This document shows positions 1 to 14,900 of a DNA stretch of 64,000 bases, piece after piece. This DNA comes from Euptelea pleiosperma. Taxonomy: Eukaryota; Streptophyta; Magnoliopsida; Ranunculales; Eupteleaceae. Where the stretch lies: contig JASUTR010000141.1 of the NCBI GenBank assembly GCA_035048495.1, positions 434,001 through 498,000 of the forward strand, given 5' to 3'. The position numbers were made by a program, and so were the translations under genes. The notes below the pieces were generated by a model that worked only from the letters and a program-made list of their open reading frames with translations, was not told where the DNA came from and searched no databases. Numbering within the stretch: position 1 is the first letter of the stretch; the number at the start of each line of letters is the position of its first letter.

Positions 1-3000
1 TCAAATTGGACTCAGTTTGTGAGTTACATTCCGAAGACTATAACTTGTGACTTTTTTGCAACCGGACCTCATAATTAGACTCATACTCTTCCATTACTAT
101 TGTTTCAACATATTTGAAGTGTTGGAACAAGATTCGGGACAGTCGAAACAAGTTAGCTCCATCCGTTCGTCAACGTCTCAAATTGGACTCAATTTCTGTG
201 TTACATTCCGAAGCCTATAACTTGTGACTTTTTCGCAACCGGACCTCATAATTAGACTCAAACTCTTCCATTACTATTGTTTTAACAGATTTGAAGTGTT
301 GGAACAATATTTGGGACAGTCGAAACAAGTTAGCTCCATCCGTACGTCAACGTCTCAAATTAGACTCAGTTTCTGTGTTGCATTCCGAAGCCTATAACTT
401 GTGACTTTTTCGCACCGGACCTCGTAATTGGACTCAAACTCTTCTATTACTATTGTTTCAACACATTTGATGTGTTGGAACAAGATTCGGGACGGTCGAA
501 ACAAGTTAGCTCCATCCGTGCGTCAACGTCTCAAATTGGACTCAGTTTGTGTGTTACATTCCGAAGCCTATAACTTGTGACTTTTTCGCCACCGGAACTC
601 GTAATTGGACTCAAACTCTTGTATTACTATTATTTCAACACATTTGATGTGTTGGAACAAGATTCGGGACGGTCGAAACTAGTTAGCTCCATCCGTTCGT
701 CAATGTCTCAAATTGGACTCAGTTTGTGAGTTACATTCCGAAGCCTATAACTTGTGACTTTTTTGCAACCGGACCTCATAATTAGACTCATACTCTTCCA
801 TTACAATTGTTTCAACATATTGAAGTGTTGGAACAAGATTCGGGACAGTCGAAACAAGTTAGCTCCATCCGTTCGTCAAAGTTTCAAATTGGGACTCAGT
901 TTCTGTGTTACATTCTGAAGCCTATAACTTGTGACTTTTTCGCAACCGGACCTCATAATTAGACTCAAACTCTTCCATTACTATTGTTTCAACAGATTTG
1001 AAGTGTGGGAACAATATTTGGGACAGTCGAAACAAGTTAGCTCCATCCGTACGTCAATGTCTCAAATTGGACTCAGTTTCTGTGTTGCATTCCGAAGTCT
1101 ATAACTTGTGACTTTTTCGCAACCGGACCTCGTGATTGGACTCAAACTCTTCTATTACTATTGTTTCAACACATTTGAAGTGTTGAAACAAGATTCGGGA
1201 TAGTCAAAATAAGTTAGCTCCATCCGTTCGTCAACGTCTCAAATTGGACTCAGTTTGTGTGTTACGTTCCTAAGCCTATAACTTGTGACTTTTTCGCAAC
1301 CGGACCTCGTAATTGGACTCAAACTCTTCTATTACTATTGTTTCAACAGATTTGAAGTGTTGGAATAATATTTGGGACAGTCGAAACAAGTTAGCTCCAT
1401 CCGTACGTCAATGTCTCAAATTGGACTCAGTTTCTGTGTTGCATTCCGAAGTCTATAACTTGTGACTTTTTCGCAACCGGACCTCGTGATTGGACTCAAA
1501 CTCTTCTATTACTATTGTTTCAACACATTTGAAGTGTTGAACAAGATTCGGGACAGTCGAAACAAGTTAGCTCCATCCGTTCGTCAACGTCTCAAATTGG
1601 ACTCAGTTTGTGAGTTACATTCCGAAGCCTATAACTTGTGACTTTTTTGCAACCGGACCTCATAATTAGACTCATACTCTTCCATTACTATTGTTTCAAC
1701 ATATTTGAAGTGTTGGAACAAGATTCGGGACAGTCGAAAACAAGTTAGCTCCATCCGTTCGTCAACGTCTCAAATTGGACTCAATTTCTGTGTTACATTC
1801 CGAAGCCTATAACTTGTGACTTTTTCGCAACCGGACCTCATAATTAGACTCAAACTCTTCCATTACTATTGTTTTAACAGATTTGAAGTGTTGGAACAAT
1901 ATTTGGGACAGTCGAAACAAGTTAGCTCCATCCGTACGTCAACGTCTCGAATTAGACTCAGTTTCTGTGTTGCATTCCGAAGCCTATAACTTGTGACTTT
2001 TTCGCAACCGGACCTCGTAATTGGACTCAAACTCTTCTATTACTATTGTTTCAACACATTTGATGTGTTGGAACAAGATTCGGGACGGTCGAAACAAGTT
2101 AGCTCCATCCGTGCGTCAACGTCTCAAATTGGACTCAGTTTGTGTGTTACATTCCGAAGCCTATAACTTGTGACTTTTTCGCAACCGGACCTCATAATTA
2201 GACTCAAACTCTTCCATTACTATTGTTTTAACAGATTTGAAGTGTTGGAACAATATTGGGACAGTCGAAACAAGTTAGCTCCATCCGTACGTCAACGTCT
2301 CAAATTAGACTCAGTTTCTGTGTTGCATTCCGAAGCCTATAACTTGTGACTTTTTCGCAACCGGACCTCGTGATTGGACTCAAACTCTCTATAACTATTG
2401 TTTCAACACATTCGTTGTGTTGGAACAAGATTCGGGACGGTCGAAACAAGTTAGCTCCATCCGTGCGTCAACGTCTCAAATTGGACTCAGTTTGTGTGTT
2501 ACATTCCTAAGCCTATAACTTGTGACTTTTTCGCAACCGGACCCTCGTAATTGGACTCAAACTCTTCTATTACTAATGTTTCAACAGATTTGAAGTGTTG
2601 GAATAAGATTTGGGACAGTCGAAACAAGTTAGCTCCATCCGTGCATCAACGTCTCAAATTCGACTCAATTTGTGTGTAACATTCTGAAGCATATAACTTG
2701 TGACTTTGTCGCAATCAGACCTCGTAATTTTACTCAAACTCTTCCATTATTATTGTTTCAACACATTTGAAGTATTGGAACATGATTCGGGACAGGCAAA
2801 ACAAGTTAGCTCCATCTGTTCGACAACATCTCAAATTGGACATAGTTTGTGTGTTACATTCCGAAGCCAATAACTTGTGACTTTTTCGAAACCGAACCTC
2901 GTAATTGGACTCAAACTCTTGTATTACTATTATTTCAACACATTGATGTGTTGGAACAACATTCGGGACGGTCGAAACAAGTTAGCTCCATCCGTTCGTC

Positions 3001-6000
3001 ATCGTCTCAAATTGGACTCAGTTTGTGTGTTACGTTCCGAACCCTATAACTTGTGACTTTTTCGCAACCGGAGCTCGTAATTGGACTCGAACTCTTCCAT
3101 TACTATTGTTTCATCACATTTGAAGTGGTGGAACAAGATTCGTGACAGTCGAAACAAGTTAGCTCCATCCGTGCGTCAACGTCTCAAATTGGACTCAGTT
3201 GTGTGTTACATTCCGAACCTATAACTTGAGACCTTTTCGCAACCGGACCTCGTAATTGGACTCAGACTCTTGTATTACAAATAAATCAACACATTTGATG
3301 TGTTGGAACAAGATTCGGGACAGTCAAAATAAGTTTGCTCCATCCGTTCGTCAACGTCTCAAATTGGAACTCAGTTTTGTGAGTACATTCCGAAGCCTAT
3401 AACTGTGACTTTTTGCAACCGGACCTCATAATTAGACTCATACTCTTCCATTACTATTGTTTCAACATATTTGAAGGTGTTGGAACATGATTCGGGACAG
3501 TCGAAACAAGTTAGCTCCCATCCGTTCGTCAACGTCTCAAATTGGACTCAATTTCTGTGTTACATTCCGAAGCCTATAACTTGTGACTTTTTCGCAACCG
3601 GAACCTCATAATTAGACTCAAACTCTTCCATTACTATTGTTTTAACAGATTTGAAGTGTTTGGAACAATATTTGGGACAGTCGAAACAAGTTAGCTCCAT
3701 CCGTACGTCAACGTCTCAAATTAGACTCAGGTTCTGTGTTGCATTCCGAAGCCTATAACTTGTGACTTTTTTCGCAACCGGGACCTCGTAATTGGACTCA
3801 AACTCTTCTATTACTATTGTTTCAACACATTTGATGTGTGTGGAACAAGATTCGGACGGTCGAAAACAAGTTAGCTCCATCCGTGCGTCAACGTCTCAAA
3901 TTGGACTCAGTTTGTGTGTTACATTCCGAAGCCTATAACTTGTGACGTTTTTCGCAACCGGACCTCATAATTAGACTCAAACTCTTCCATTACTATTGTT
4001 TTAACAGATTTGAAGTGTTGGAACAATATTTGGGACAGTCGAAACAAGTTAGCTCCATCCGTTCGTCAACGTCTCAAATTGGACTCAGTTTGTGAGTACA
4101 TTCCGAAGCCTATAACTTGTGACTTTTTTGCAACCGGACCTCATAATTAGGACTCATACTCTTCCATTACAATTGTTTCAACATATTTGAAGTGTTGGAA
4201 CAAAGATTCGGGGACAGTCGAAACAAGTTAGCTCCATCCGTTCGTCAAAGTCTCAAATTGGACTCAATTTCTGTGTTACATTCCGAAGCCTATAACTTGT
4301 GACTTTTTCGCAAACGGACCTCATAATTAGACTCAAACTCTTCCATTACTATTGTTTTAACAGATTTGAAGTGTTGGAAAACAATATTTGGGACAGTCGA
4401 AACAAGTTAGCTCCATCCGTACGTCAACGTCTCAAATAGACTCAGTTTCTGTGTTGCATTCCGAAGCCTATAACTTGTGACTTTTTCGCAACCGGACCTC
4501 GTAATTGACTCAACTCTTCTATTACTATTGTTTCAACACATTTGATGTGTTGGAACAAGATTCGGGACGGTCCGAAACAAGTTAGCTCCATCCGTGCGTC
4601 AACGTCTCAAATTGGACTCAGTTTGTGTGTTACATTCCGAAGCCTATAACTTGTGACTTTTTCGCAACCGGACCTCATAATTAGGACTCAAACTCTTCCA
4701 TTACTATTGTTTTAACAGATTTGAAGTGTTGGAACAATATTTGGGACAGTCGAAACAAGTTAGCTCCATCCGTTCGTCAACGTCTCAAATGGACTCAGTT
4801 TGTGAGTTACATTCCGAAGCCTATAACTTGTGACTTTTTTGCAACCGGACCTCATAATTAGACTCATACTCTTCCATTACAATTGTTTCAACATATTTGA
4901 AGTGTTGGAACAAGATTCGGGACAGTCGAAACAAGTTAGCTCCATCCGTTCGTCAAAGTCTCAAATTGGACTCAGGTTTCTGTGTTACACTTCTGAAGCC
5001 TATAACTTGTGACTTTTTCGCAACCGGACCTCATAATTAGACTCATACTCTTCCATTACTATTGTTTCAACATATTTGAAGTGTTGGAACAAGATTCGGG
5101 GACTGTCGAAACAAGTTAGCTCCGTCCGTTCGTCAACGTCTCAAATTGGACTCAGTTTCTGTGTTGCATTCCGAAGCCTATACTTGTGACTTTTTCGCAA
5201 CCGGACCTCGTGATTGGACTCAAACTCTTCTATAACTATTGTTTCAACACATTCGTTGTGTTGGAACAAGATTCGGGACGGTTCGAAACAAGTTAGCTCC
5301 ATCCGTGCGTCAACGTCTCAAAGTGGACTCAGTTTGTGTGTTACAGTCCTAAGCCTATAACTTGTGACTTTTTCGCAACCGGACCTCGTAATTGGACTCA
5401 AACTCTTCTATTACTATTGTTTTCAACTGATTTGAAGTGTTGGAATAAGATTTGGGACAGTCGAAACAAGTTAGCTCCATCCGTGCATCAACGTCTTCAA
5501 ATTCGACTCAATTTGTGTTGTAACTTTCAGAAGCATATAACTTGTGACTTTGTCGCCAATCAGCCTCGTCAATTTTACTCAAACTCTTCCATTATTATTG
5601 TTTCAACACATTTGAAGTATTGGAACATGATCGGGACAGGCAAAACAAGTTAGCTCCATCCGTTCGTCAAAGTCTCAATTGGACTCAGTTTCTGTGTTAC
5701 ATTCTGAAGCCTATAACTGCTGACATTTTTCGCAACCGGACCTCATATATAGACTCAAACTCTTCCATTACTATTGTTTTAACAGATTTTGAAGTGTTGG
5801 AACAATATTTGGGACAGTCGAAACAAGTTAGCTCCATCCGTGCGTCAACGTCTCAAATTGGACTCAGTTTGTGTGTTACATTCCGAAGCTTATAACTTGT
5901 GACTTTTTCGCAACCGGACCTCGTAATTAGACTCAAACTCTTGTATTACTATTATTTCAACACATTTGATGTGTTGGAACAACATTCGGGACGGTCCGAA

Positions 6001-8973
6001 ACAAGTTAGCTCCATCCGTTCGTCATCGTCTCAAATTGGACTCAGGTTTGTGTGTTACGTTCCGAACCCTATAACTTGTGACTTTTTCGCACCGGAGCTC
6101 GTAATTGGACTCGAACTCTTCCTATTACTGAATGTTTCATCACATTTGAAGTGGAGGTGGAACAAGATTCGTGACAGTCGAAACAAGTTAGCTCCATCCG
6201 TGCGTCAACGTCTCAAATTGGACTCAGTTTGTGTGTTACATTCCGAACCCTATAACTTGAGACTTTTTCGCAACCGGACCTCGTAATTGGACTCAGGACT
6301 CTTGTATTACAAATAAATCAACACCATTTGATGTGTTGGAACAAGATCTGGGACAGTCAAAATAAGTTTGCTCCATCGGTCGTCAACGTCTCAAATTGGA
6401 CTCAGTTTGTGGAGTTACATTCCGAAGCCTATAACTTGTGACTTTTTTGCAACCGGACCTCTAATTAGACTCATACTCTTCCCCATTACTATTGTTTCAA
6501 CATATTTGAAGTGTGGGAACAAGATTCGGGACAGTCGAAAACAAGTTAGCTCCATCCGTTCGTCAACCGTCTCAAATTGGACTCAATTTCTGTGTTACAT
6601 TCCGAAGCCTATAACTTGTGACTTTTTCCGCAACCGGACCTCATAATTAGACTCAAACTCTTCCATTACTATTGTTTCAACATATTTGAAGTGTTGAACA
6701 ATGATTCGGGACTGTCAAACAAGTTAGCTCCGTCCGTTCGTCAACGTCTCAATTGGACTCAGTTTCTGTGTTGCATTCCGAAGCCTATAACTTGTGATCT
6801 TTTCGCAACCGGACCTCGTAATTGGACCTCAAACTCTTGTATTACTATTATTTCAACACATTTGATGTGTTGGAACAAGATGCGAGACGTTCGAAACAAG
6901 TTAGCTCCATCCGTGCGTCAACGTCTCAATTGGACTCAGTTTGTGTGTTACATTCCGAAGCCTATAACTTGTGACTTTTTCGCAACGGACCTCATAATTA
7001 GACTCAAACTCTTCATTACTATTGTTTTAAAGATTTGAAGTGTTGGAACAATATTTGGGACAGTCGAAACAAGTTAGCTCCCATCCGTGCGTCAACGTCT
7101 CAAATTGGACTCAGTTTGTGTGTTACATTCGAAGCTTATAACTTGTGACTTTTTCGCAACCGGACTCGTAATTGGACTCAAACTCTTGTATTACTATTAT
7201 TTCAACACATTTGATGATGTGTTGGAACAAGATTCGGGACGTCGAAATAGTTAGCTCCATCCGTGCGTCAACGTCTCAAATTGGACTCAGTTTGTGTGTT
7301 ACATTCCGAAGCTATAACTTGTGACTTTTTTGCAATCGGACCTCATTAGATCATACTTTCCATTACTATTGTTTCAACTATTTGAAGTGTTGGAACAAGA
7401 TTCGGGACTGTCGAAACAAGTTAGCTCCGTCGTTCGTCAACGTCTCAAATTGGACTCAGTTTCTGTGTTGCATTCCGAAGCCTATAACTTGTGACTTTTT
7501 CGCAACCGGCTCGTGATTGGACTCAAACTCTTCTATAACTATTGTTTCAACACATTCGTTGTGTTGGAACAAGATTCGGGACGGTCGAAACAAGTTAGTC
7601 CATCGTGCGTCAACGTCTCAAATTGGACTCAGTTTGTGTGTTACATTCCTAAGCCTATAACTTGTGACTTTTTCGCAACCGGACCTCGTAATTGGACTCA
7701 AACTTTTCTATTACTATTGTTTCAACAGATTTGAAGTGTTGGAATAAGATTTGGGACAGTCGAAACAAGTTAGCTCCATCCGTGCATCAACGTCTCAATT
7801 CGACTCAATTTGTGTGTAACATTCTGAAGCATATAAACTTGTGACTTTGTCGCAATCAGACCTCGTAATTTTACTCAAACTCTTCCATTATTATTGTTTA
7901 ACACATTTGAAGTATTGGACATGATTCGGGACAGGCAAACAAGTTAGCTCCATCTGTTCGTCAACATCTCAATTGGACATAGTTTGTGTGTTACATTCCG
8001 AAGCCAATAACTTGTGACTTTTTCGAAACCGAACCTCGTAATTGGACTCAAAACTCTTGTATTACTATTATTTCAACACATTTGATGTGTTGGAAACAAC
8101 AGTCGGGACAGTCGAAACAAGTTAGCTCCATCCGTTCGTCATTCGTCTCACATTGGACTCAGTTTGTGTGTTACGTTCCGACACCTATAACTTGTGACTT
8201 TTTCGCAACCGGAGCTCGTAATTGGACTCGAACTCTTCCATTACTATTGTTCATCACATTTGAAGTGGTGGAACAAGATTCGTGACAGTCGAAACAAGTT
8301 AGCTCCATCGTGCGTCAACGTCTCAAATTGGACTCAGTTGTGTGTTACATCCGAACCTATAACTTGAGACCTTTTCGCACCGGACCTCGTAATTGGGACT
8401 CAGACTCTTGTATTACAAATAAATCAACACATTTGATGTGTTGGAACAAGATTCGGGACCAGTCAAAATAAGTTTGCTCCATCCGTTCGTCAACGTCTCA
8501 AATTGGACTCAGTTTGTGAGTTACATTCCGAAGCCTAAACTTGTGACTTTTTTGCAACCGGACTCATATTAGACTCATCTCTTCCATTACTATTGTTTCA
8601 ACATATTTGAAGTGTTGGAACAAGATTCGGGACTGTCGAAACAAGTTAGCTCCGTCCGTTCGTCAACGTCTCAAATTCGACTCAATTTGTGTGTAACATT
8701 CCGAACCCTATAACTTGTGACTTTGTCGCAATCAGACCTCGTAATTTTACTCAAACTCTTCCATTATTATTATTTCCGAAGGCTATAACTTGTGACTTTT
8801 TGTCGCATTGTGACTTGTTACATTCCGAAGGCTATAACTTGTGACTTTTTCGCAACCGGACCTCGTAATTGGACTCAAACTCTTGGGATTACTATTATTT
8901 CAACACATTTGATGTGTTGGAACAGAGATTCGGGACGTCGAAACTAGTTAGCTTCCATCCGTTCGTCAACGTC
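1..8973. repeat. Super-repeat copy I, 9.0-kb block
   Basis: First satellite block, ending with a rearranged segment at 8671-8973. It aligns throughout with 20872-29839: A-type monomers (GTTTGTGAG) recur at nearly the same offsets, about 0, 708, 1590, 3360, 4070, 4780, 6390 and 8500. From about 2.2 kb onward the copy is littered with one-base insertions and deletions (for example around 3358-3420 and 7100-7450) that the second copy does not share. The true sequence is therefore probably closer to 20872-29839. Confidence 0.85.
8671..8973. repeat. Rearranged satellite segment, copy 1
   Basis: Same junction structure as the clean copy at 29539-29839, with small indels. The jump to TTTCCGAAGG lies at 8773. 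Confidence 0.8.
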
Positions 8974-11900
8974 TCGAAATTGGACTCAGTTTGTGAGTTA
9001 CATTCCGAAGACTATAACTTGTGACTTTTTTGCAACCGGACCTCTAATTAGACTCATACTCTTCCATTACTATTGTTTCAACATATTTGAAGTGTTGGAA
9101 CAAGATTCGGGACAGTCGAAACAAGTTAGCTCCATCGTTCGTCAACGTCTCAAATTGGACTCAATTTCTGTGTTACATTCCGAAGCCTATAACTTGTGAC
9201 TTTTTCGCAACCGGACCTCATAATTAGACTCAAACTCTTCCATTACTATTGTTTTAACAGATTTGAAGTGTTGGAACAATATTTGGGACAGTCGAAACAA
9301 GTTAGCTCCATCCGTACGTCAACGTCTCAAATTAGACTCAGTTTCTGTGTTGCATTCCGAAGCTATAACTTGTGACTTTTTCGCAACCGGACCTCGTAAT
9401 TGGACTCAAACTCTTCTATTACTATTGTTTCAACACATTTGATGTGTTGGAACAAGATTCGGGACGGTCGAAACAAGTTAGCTCCATCCGTGCGTCAACG
9501 TCTCAAATTGGACTCAGTTTGTGTGTTACATTCCGAAGCCTATAACTTGTGACTTTTTCGCCCGGAACTCGTAATTGGACTCAAACTCTTGTATTACTAT
9601 TATTTCAACACATTTGATGTGTTGGAACAAGATTCGGGACGGTCGAAACTAGTTAGCTCCATCCGTTCGTCAATGTCTCAAATTGGACTCAGTTTGTGAG
9701 TTACATTCCGAAGCCTATAACTTGTGACTTTTTTGCAACCGGACCTCATAATTAGACTCATACTCTTCCATTACAATTGTTTCAACATATTTGAAGTGTT
9801 GGAACAAGATTCGGGACAGTCGAAACAAGTTAGCTCCATCCGTTCGTCAAAGTTTCAAATTGGACTCAGTTTCTGTGTTACATTCTGAAGCCTATAACTT
9901 GTGACTTTTTCGCAACCGGACCTCATAATTAGACTCAAACTCTTCCATTACTATTGTTTCAACAGATTTGAAGTGTGGGAACAATATTTGGGACAGTCGA
10001 AACAAGTTAGCTCCATCGTACGTCAATGTCTCAAATTGGACTCAGTTTCTGTGTTGCATTCCGAAGTCTATAACTTGTGACTTTTTCGCAACGGACCTCG
10101 TGATTGGACTCAAACTCTTCTTTACTATTGTTTCAACACATTTGAAGTGTTGAAACAAGATTCGGGATAGTCAAAATAAGTTAGCTCCATCCGTTCGTCA
10201 ACGTCTCAAATTGGACTCAGTTTGTGTGTTACGTTCCTAAGCCTATAACTTGTGACTTTTTCGCAACCGGACCTCGTAATTGGACTCAAACTCTTCTATT
10301 ACTATTGTTTCAACAGATTTGAAGTGTTGGAATAATATTTGGGACGTCGAAACAAGTTAGCTCCATCCGTTACGTCAATGTCTCAATTGGACTCAGTTTC
10401 TGTGTTGCATTCCGAAGTCTATAACTTGTGACTTTTTCGCAACCGGACCTCGTGATTGGACTCAAACTCTTCTATTAATTGTTTCAACACATTTGAAGTG
10501 TTGAAACAAGATTCGGGACAGTCGAAAACAAGTAGCTTCCATCCGTTCGTCAACGTCTCAAATTGGACTCAGTTTGTGAGTTACATTCGAAGCCTATAAC
10601 TTGTGACTTTTTTGCAACCGGACCTCATAATTAGACTCATACTCTTCCTATTACTATTGTTTCAACATATTTGAAGTGTTGGAACAAGATTCGGGACAGG
10701 TCGAAACAAGTTAGCTCCATCCGTTCGTCAACGTCTCAAATTGGACTCAATTTCTGTGTTACATTCCGAAGCCTATAACTTGTGACTTTTTCGCAACCGG
10801 ACCTCATAATTAGACTCAACTCTTCCATTACTATTGTTTTAACAGATTTGAAGGTGTGGAACAATATTTGGGACAGTCGAAACAAGTTAGCTCCATCCGT
10901 ACGTCAACGTCTCGAATTAGACCTCAGTTTCTGTGTTGCAATCCGAAGCCACTATAACTTGTGACTTTTTCGCAACCGGACCTCGTAATTGGACTCAAAC
11001 TCTTCTATTACTATTGTTTCAACACATTTGATGTGTTGGAACAAGATTCGGGACGGTCGAAACAAGTTAGCTCCATCCGTGCGTCAACGTCTCAAATTGG
11101 ACTCAGTTTGTGTGTTACATTCCGAAGCCTATAACTTGTGACTTTTTCGCAACCGGACCTCATAATTAGACTCAAACTCTTCCATTACTATTGTTTTAAC
11201 AGATTTGAAGTGTTGGAACAATATTTGGGACAGTCGAAACAAGTTAGCTCCATCCGTACGTCAACGTCTCAAATTAGACTCAGTTTCTGTGTTGCATTCC
11301 GAAGCCTATAACTTGTGACTTTTTCGCAACCGGACCTCGTGATTGGACTCAAACTCTTCTATAACTATTGTTTCAACACATTCGTTGTGTTGGAACAAGA
11401 TTCGGGACGGTCGAAACAAGTTAGCTCCATCCGTGCGTCAACGTCTCAAATTGGACTCAGTTTGTGTGTTACATTCCTAAGCCTATAACTTGTGACTTTT
11501 TCGCAACCGGACCTCGTAATTGGACTCAAACTCTCTATTACTAATGTTTCAACAGATTTGAAGTGTTGGAATAAGATTTGGGACAGTCGAAACAAGTTAG
11601 CTCCATCCGTGCATCAACGTCTCAAATTCGACTCAATTTGTGTGTAACATTCTGAAGCATATAACTTGTGACTTTGTCGCAATCAGACCTCGTAATTTTA
11701 CTCAAACTCTTCCATTATTATTGTTTCAACACATTTGAAGTATTGGAACATGATTCGGGACAGCAAAACAAGTTAGCTCCATCTGTTCGTCAACATCTCA
11801 AATTGACATAGTTTGTGTGTTACATTCCGAAGCCAATAACTTGTGACTTTTTCGAAACCGAACCTCGTAATTGGACTCAAACTCTTGTATTACTATTATT

Positions 11901-14900
11901 TCAACACATTTGATGTGTTGGAACAACATTCGGGACGGTCGAAACAAGTTAGCTCCATCCGTTCGTCATCGTCCTCAATTGGACTCAGTTTGTGTGTTAC
12001 GTTCCGAACCCTATAACTTGTGACTTTTTCGCAACCGGAGCTCGTAATTGGACTCGAACTCTTCCATTACTATTGTTTCATCACATTTGAAGTGGTGGAA
12101 CAAGATTCGTGACAGTCGAAACAAGTTAGCTCCATCCGTGCGTCAACGTCTCAAATTGGACTCAGTTTGTGTGTTACATTCCGAACTATAACTTGAGACC
12201 TTTTCGCAACGGACCTCGTAATTGGACTCAGACTCTTGTATTACAATAAATCAACACATTTGATGTGTTGGAACAAGATTCGGACAGTCAAAATAAGTTT
12301 GCTCCATCCGTTCGTCAACGTCTCAAATTGGACTCAGTTTGTGAGTTACATTCCGAAGCCTATAACTTGTGACTTTTTGCAACCGGACCTCATAATTAGA
12401 TCATACTCTTCCATTACTATTGTTTCAACATATTTGAAGTGTTGGACAAGATTCGGGACAGTCGAAAAAGTTAGCTCCATCGTTCGTCAACGTCTCAAAT
12501 TGGACTCAATTTCTGTGTTACATTCCGAAGCCTATAACTTGTGACTTTTTCGCAACCGGACCTCATAATTAGACTCAAACTCTTCCATTACTATTGTTTT
12601 TAACAGATTTGAAGTGTTGGAACATTATTTGGGACAGTCGAAACAAGTTAGCTCCATCCGTACGTCAACGTCTCAAATTAGACTCAGTTTCTGTGTTGCA
12701 TTCCGAAGCCTATAACTTGTGACCTTTTTTCGCAACCGGACCTCGTAATTGGACTCAAACTCTTCTATTACTATTGTTTCAACACATTTGATGTGTTGGA
12801 ACAAGATTCGGGACGGTCGAAACAAGTTAGCTCCATCCGTGCGTCAACGTCTCAAAGTTGGACTCAGTTTGTGTGTTACATTCCGAAGCCTATAACTTGT
12901 GACTTTTCGCAACCGGACCTCATAATTAGACTCAAACTCTTCCATTACTATTGTTTTAACAGATTTGAAGTGTTGGAACAATATTTGGGACAGTCGAAAA
13001 CAAGTTAGCTCCATCCGTTCGTCAACGTCTCAAATTGGACTCAGTTTGTGAGTTACATTCCGAAGCCTATAACTTGTGACTTTTTGCAACCGACCTCATA
13101 ATTAGACTCATACTCTTCCATTACAATTGTTTCACATATTTGAAGTGTTGGAACAAGATTCGGGACAGTCGAAACAAGTTAGCTCCATCCGTTCGTCAAA
13201 GTCTCAAATTGGACTCAGTTTCTGTGTTACTTCTGAAGCCTATAACTTGTGACTTTTTCGCAAACCGGACCTCATAATTAGACTCATACTCTTCCATTAC
13301 TATTGTTTCAACATATTTGAAGTGTTGGAACAAGATTCGGGACTGTCGAAACAAGTTAGCTCCGTCCGTTCGTCAACGTCTCAAATTGGACTCAGTTTCT
13401 GTGTTGCATTCCGAAGCCTATACTGTGACTTTTTTCGCACCGGACCTCGTGATTGGACTCAAACTCTTCTATAACTATTGTTTCAACACATTCGTTGTGT
13501 TGGAACAAGATTCGGGACGGTCGAAACAAGTTAGCTCCATCCGTCGTCAACGTCTCAAATTGGACTCAGTTTGTGTGTTACATTCCTAAGCCTATAACTT
13601 GTGACTTTTTCGCAACCGGACCTCGTAATTGGACTCAAACTCTTCTATTACTATTGTTTCAACAGATTTGAAGTGTTGGAATAAGATTTGGGACAGTCGA
13701 AACAAGTTAGCTCCATCCGTGCATCAACGTCTCAAATTCGATTCAATTTGTGTGTAACATTCTGAAGCATATAACTTGTGACCTTTGTCGCAATCAGACC
13801 TCGTAATTTTACTCAAACTCTTCCATTATTATTGTTTCAACACATTTGAAGTATTGGAACATGATTCGGGACAGGCAAACAAGTTAGCTCCATCTGTTCG
13901 TCAACGTCTCAAATTGGACTCCAGTTTGGGTGTTACATTCCGAAGCTTATAACTTGTGACTTTTTCGCAACCGGACCTCGTAATTGGACTCAAACTCTTG
14001 TATTACTATTATTCAACACATTTGATGTGTTGGAACAAGATTCGGACGGTCGAAACTAGTTAGCTCCATCCGTTCGTCAACGTCCTCAAATTGACTCAGT
14101 TTGTGTATTACATTCCGAAGCCTATAACTTGTGACTTTTAGCAATCGACCTCATAATTAGACTCATACTCTTCCATTACTATTGTTTCAACATATTTGAA
14201 GTGTTGGAAAAAGATTCGGGACTGTCGAAACATGTTAGCTCCATCCGTTCGTTAACGTCTCAAATTGGACTCAGTTTTCTGTGTTGCATTCCGAAGCCTA
14301 TAACTTGTACTTTTCGCAACCGGACCTCGTGATTGGACTCAAACTCTTCTATAACTATTGTTTCAACACATTCGTGTGTTGGAACAAGATTTCGGGACGG
14401 TCGAAACAAGTTAGCTCCATCCGTGCGGTCAACGTCTCAATTGACTCAGTTTGTGTGTTACATTCCAAAGCCTATAACTTGTGACTTTTTCGCAACCGGA
14501 CCTCGTAATTGGACTCAAACTCTTCTATTACTATTGTTTCAACAGATTTGAAGTGTTGGAATAGAATTTGGGACAGTCGAACAAGTAGCTCCATCGTGCA
14601 TCAACGTCCTCAAATTCGACTCAATTTGTGTGTAACATTCTGAAGCATATAACTTGTGACTTTGTCGCAATCAGACCTCGTAATTTTACTCAAACTCTTC
14701 CATTATTATTGTTTCAACACATTTGAAGTATTGGAACATGATTCGGGACAGGCAAAACAAGTTAGCTCCATCCGTGCGTCAAAGTCTCAATTGGACTCAG
14801 TTTCTGTGTTATCATTCTGAAGCCTATAACTTGTGACTTTTTCGCAACCGGACCTCATAATTAGACTCAAAACTCTTCCATTACTATTGTTTTTAAACAG

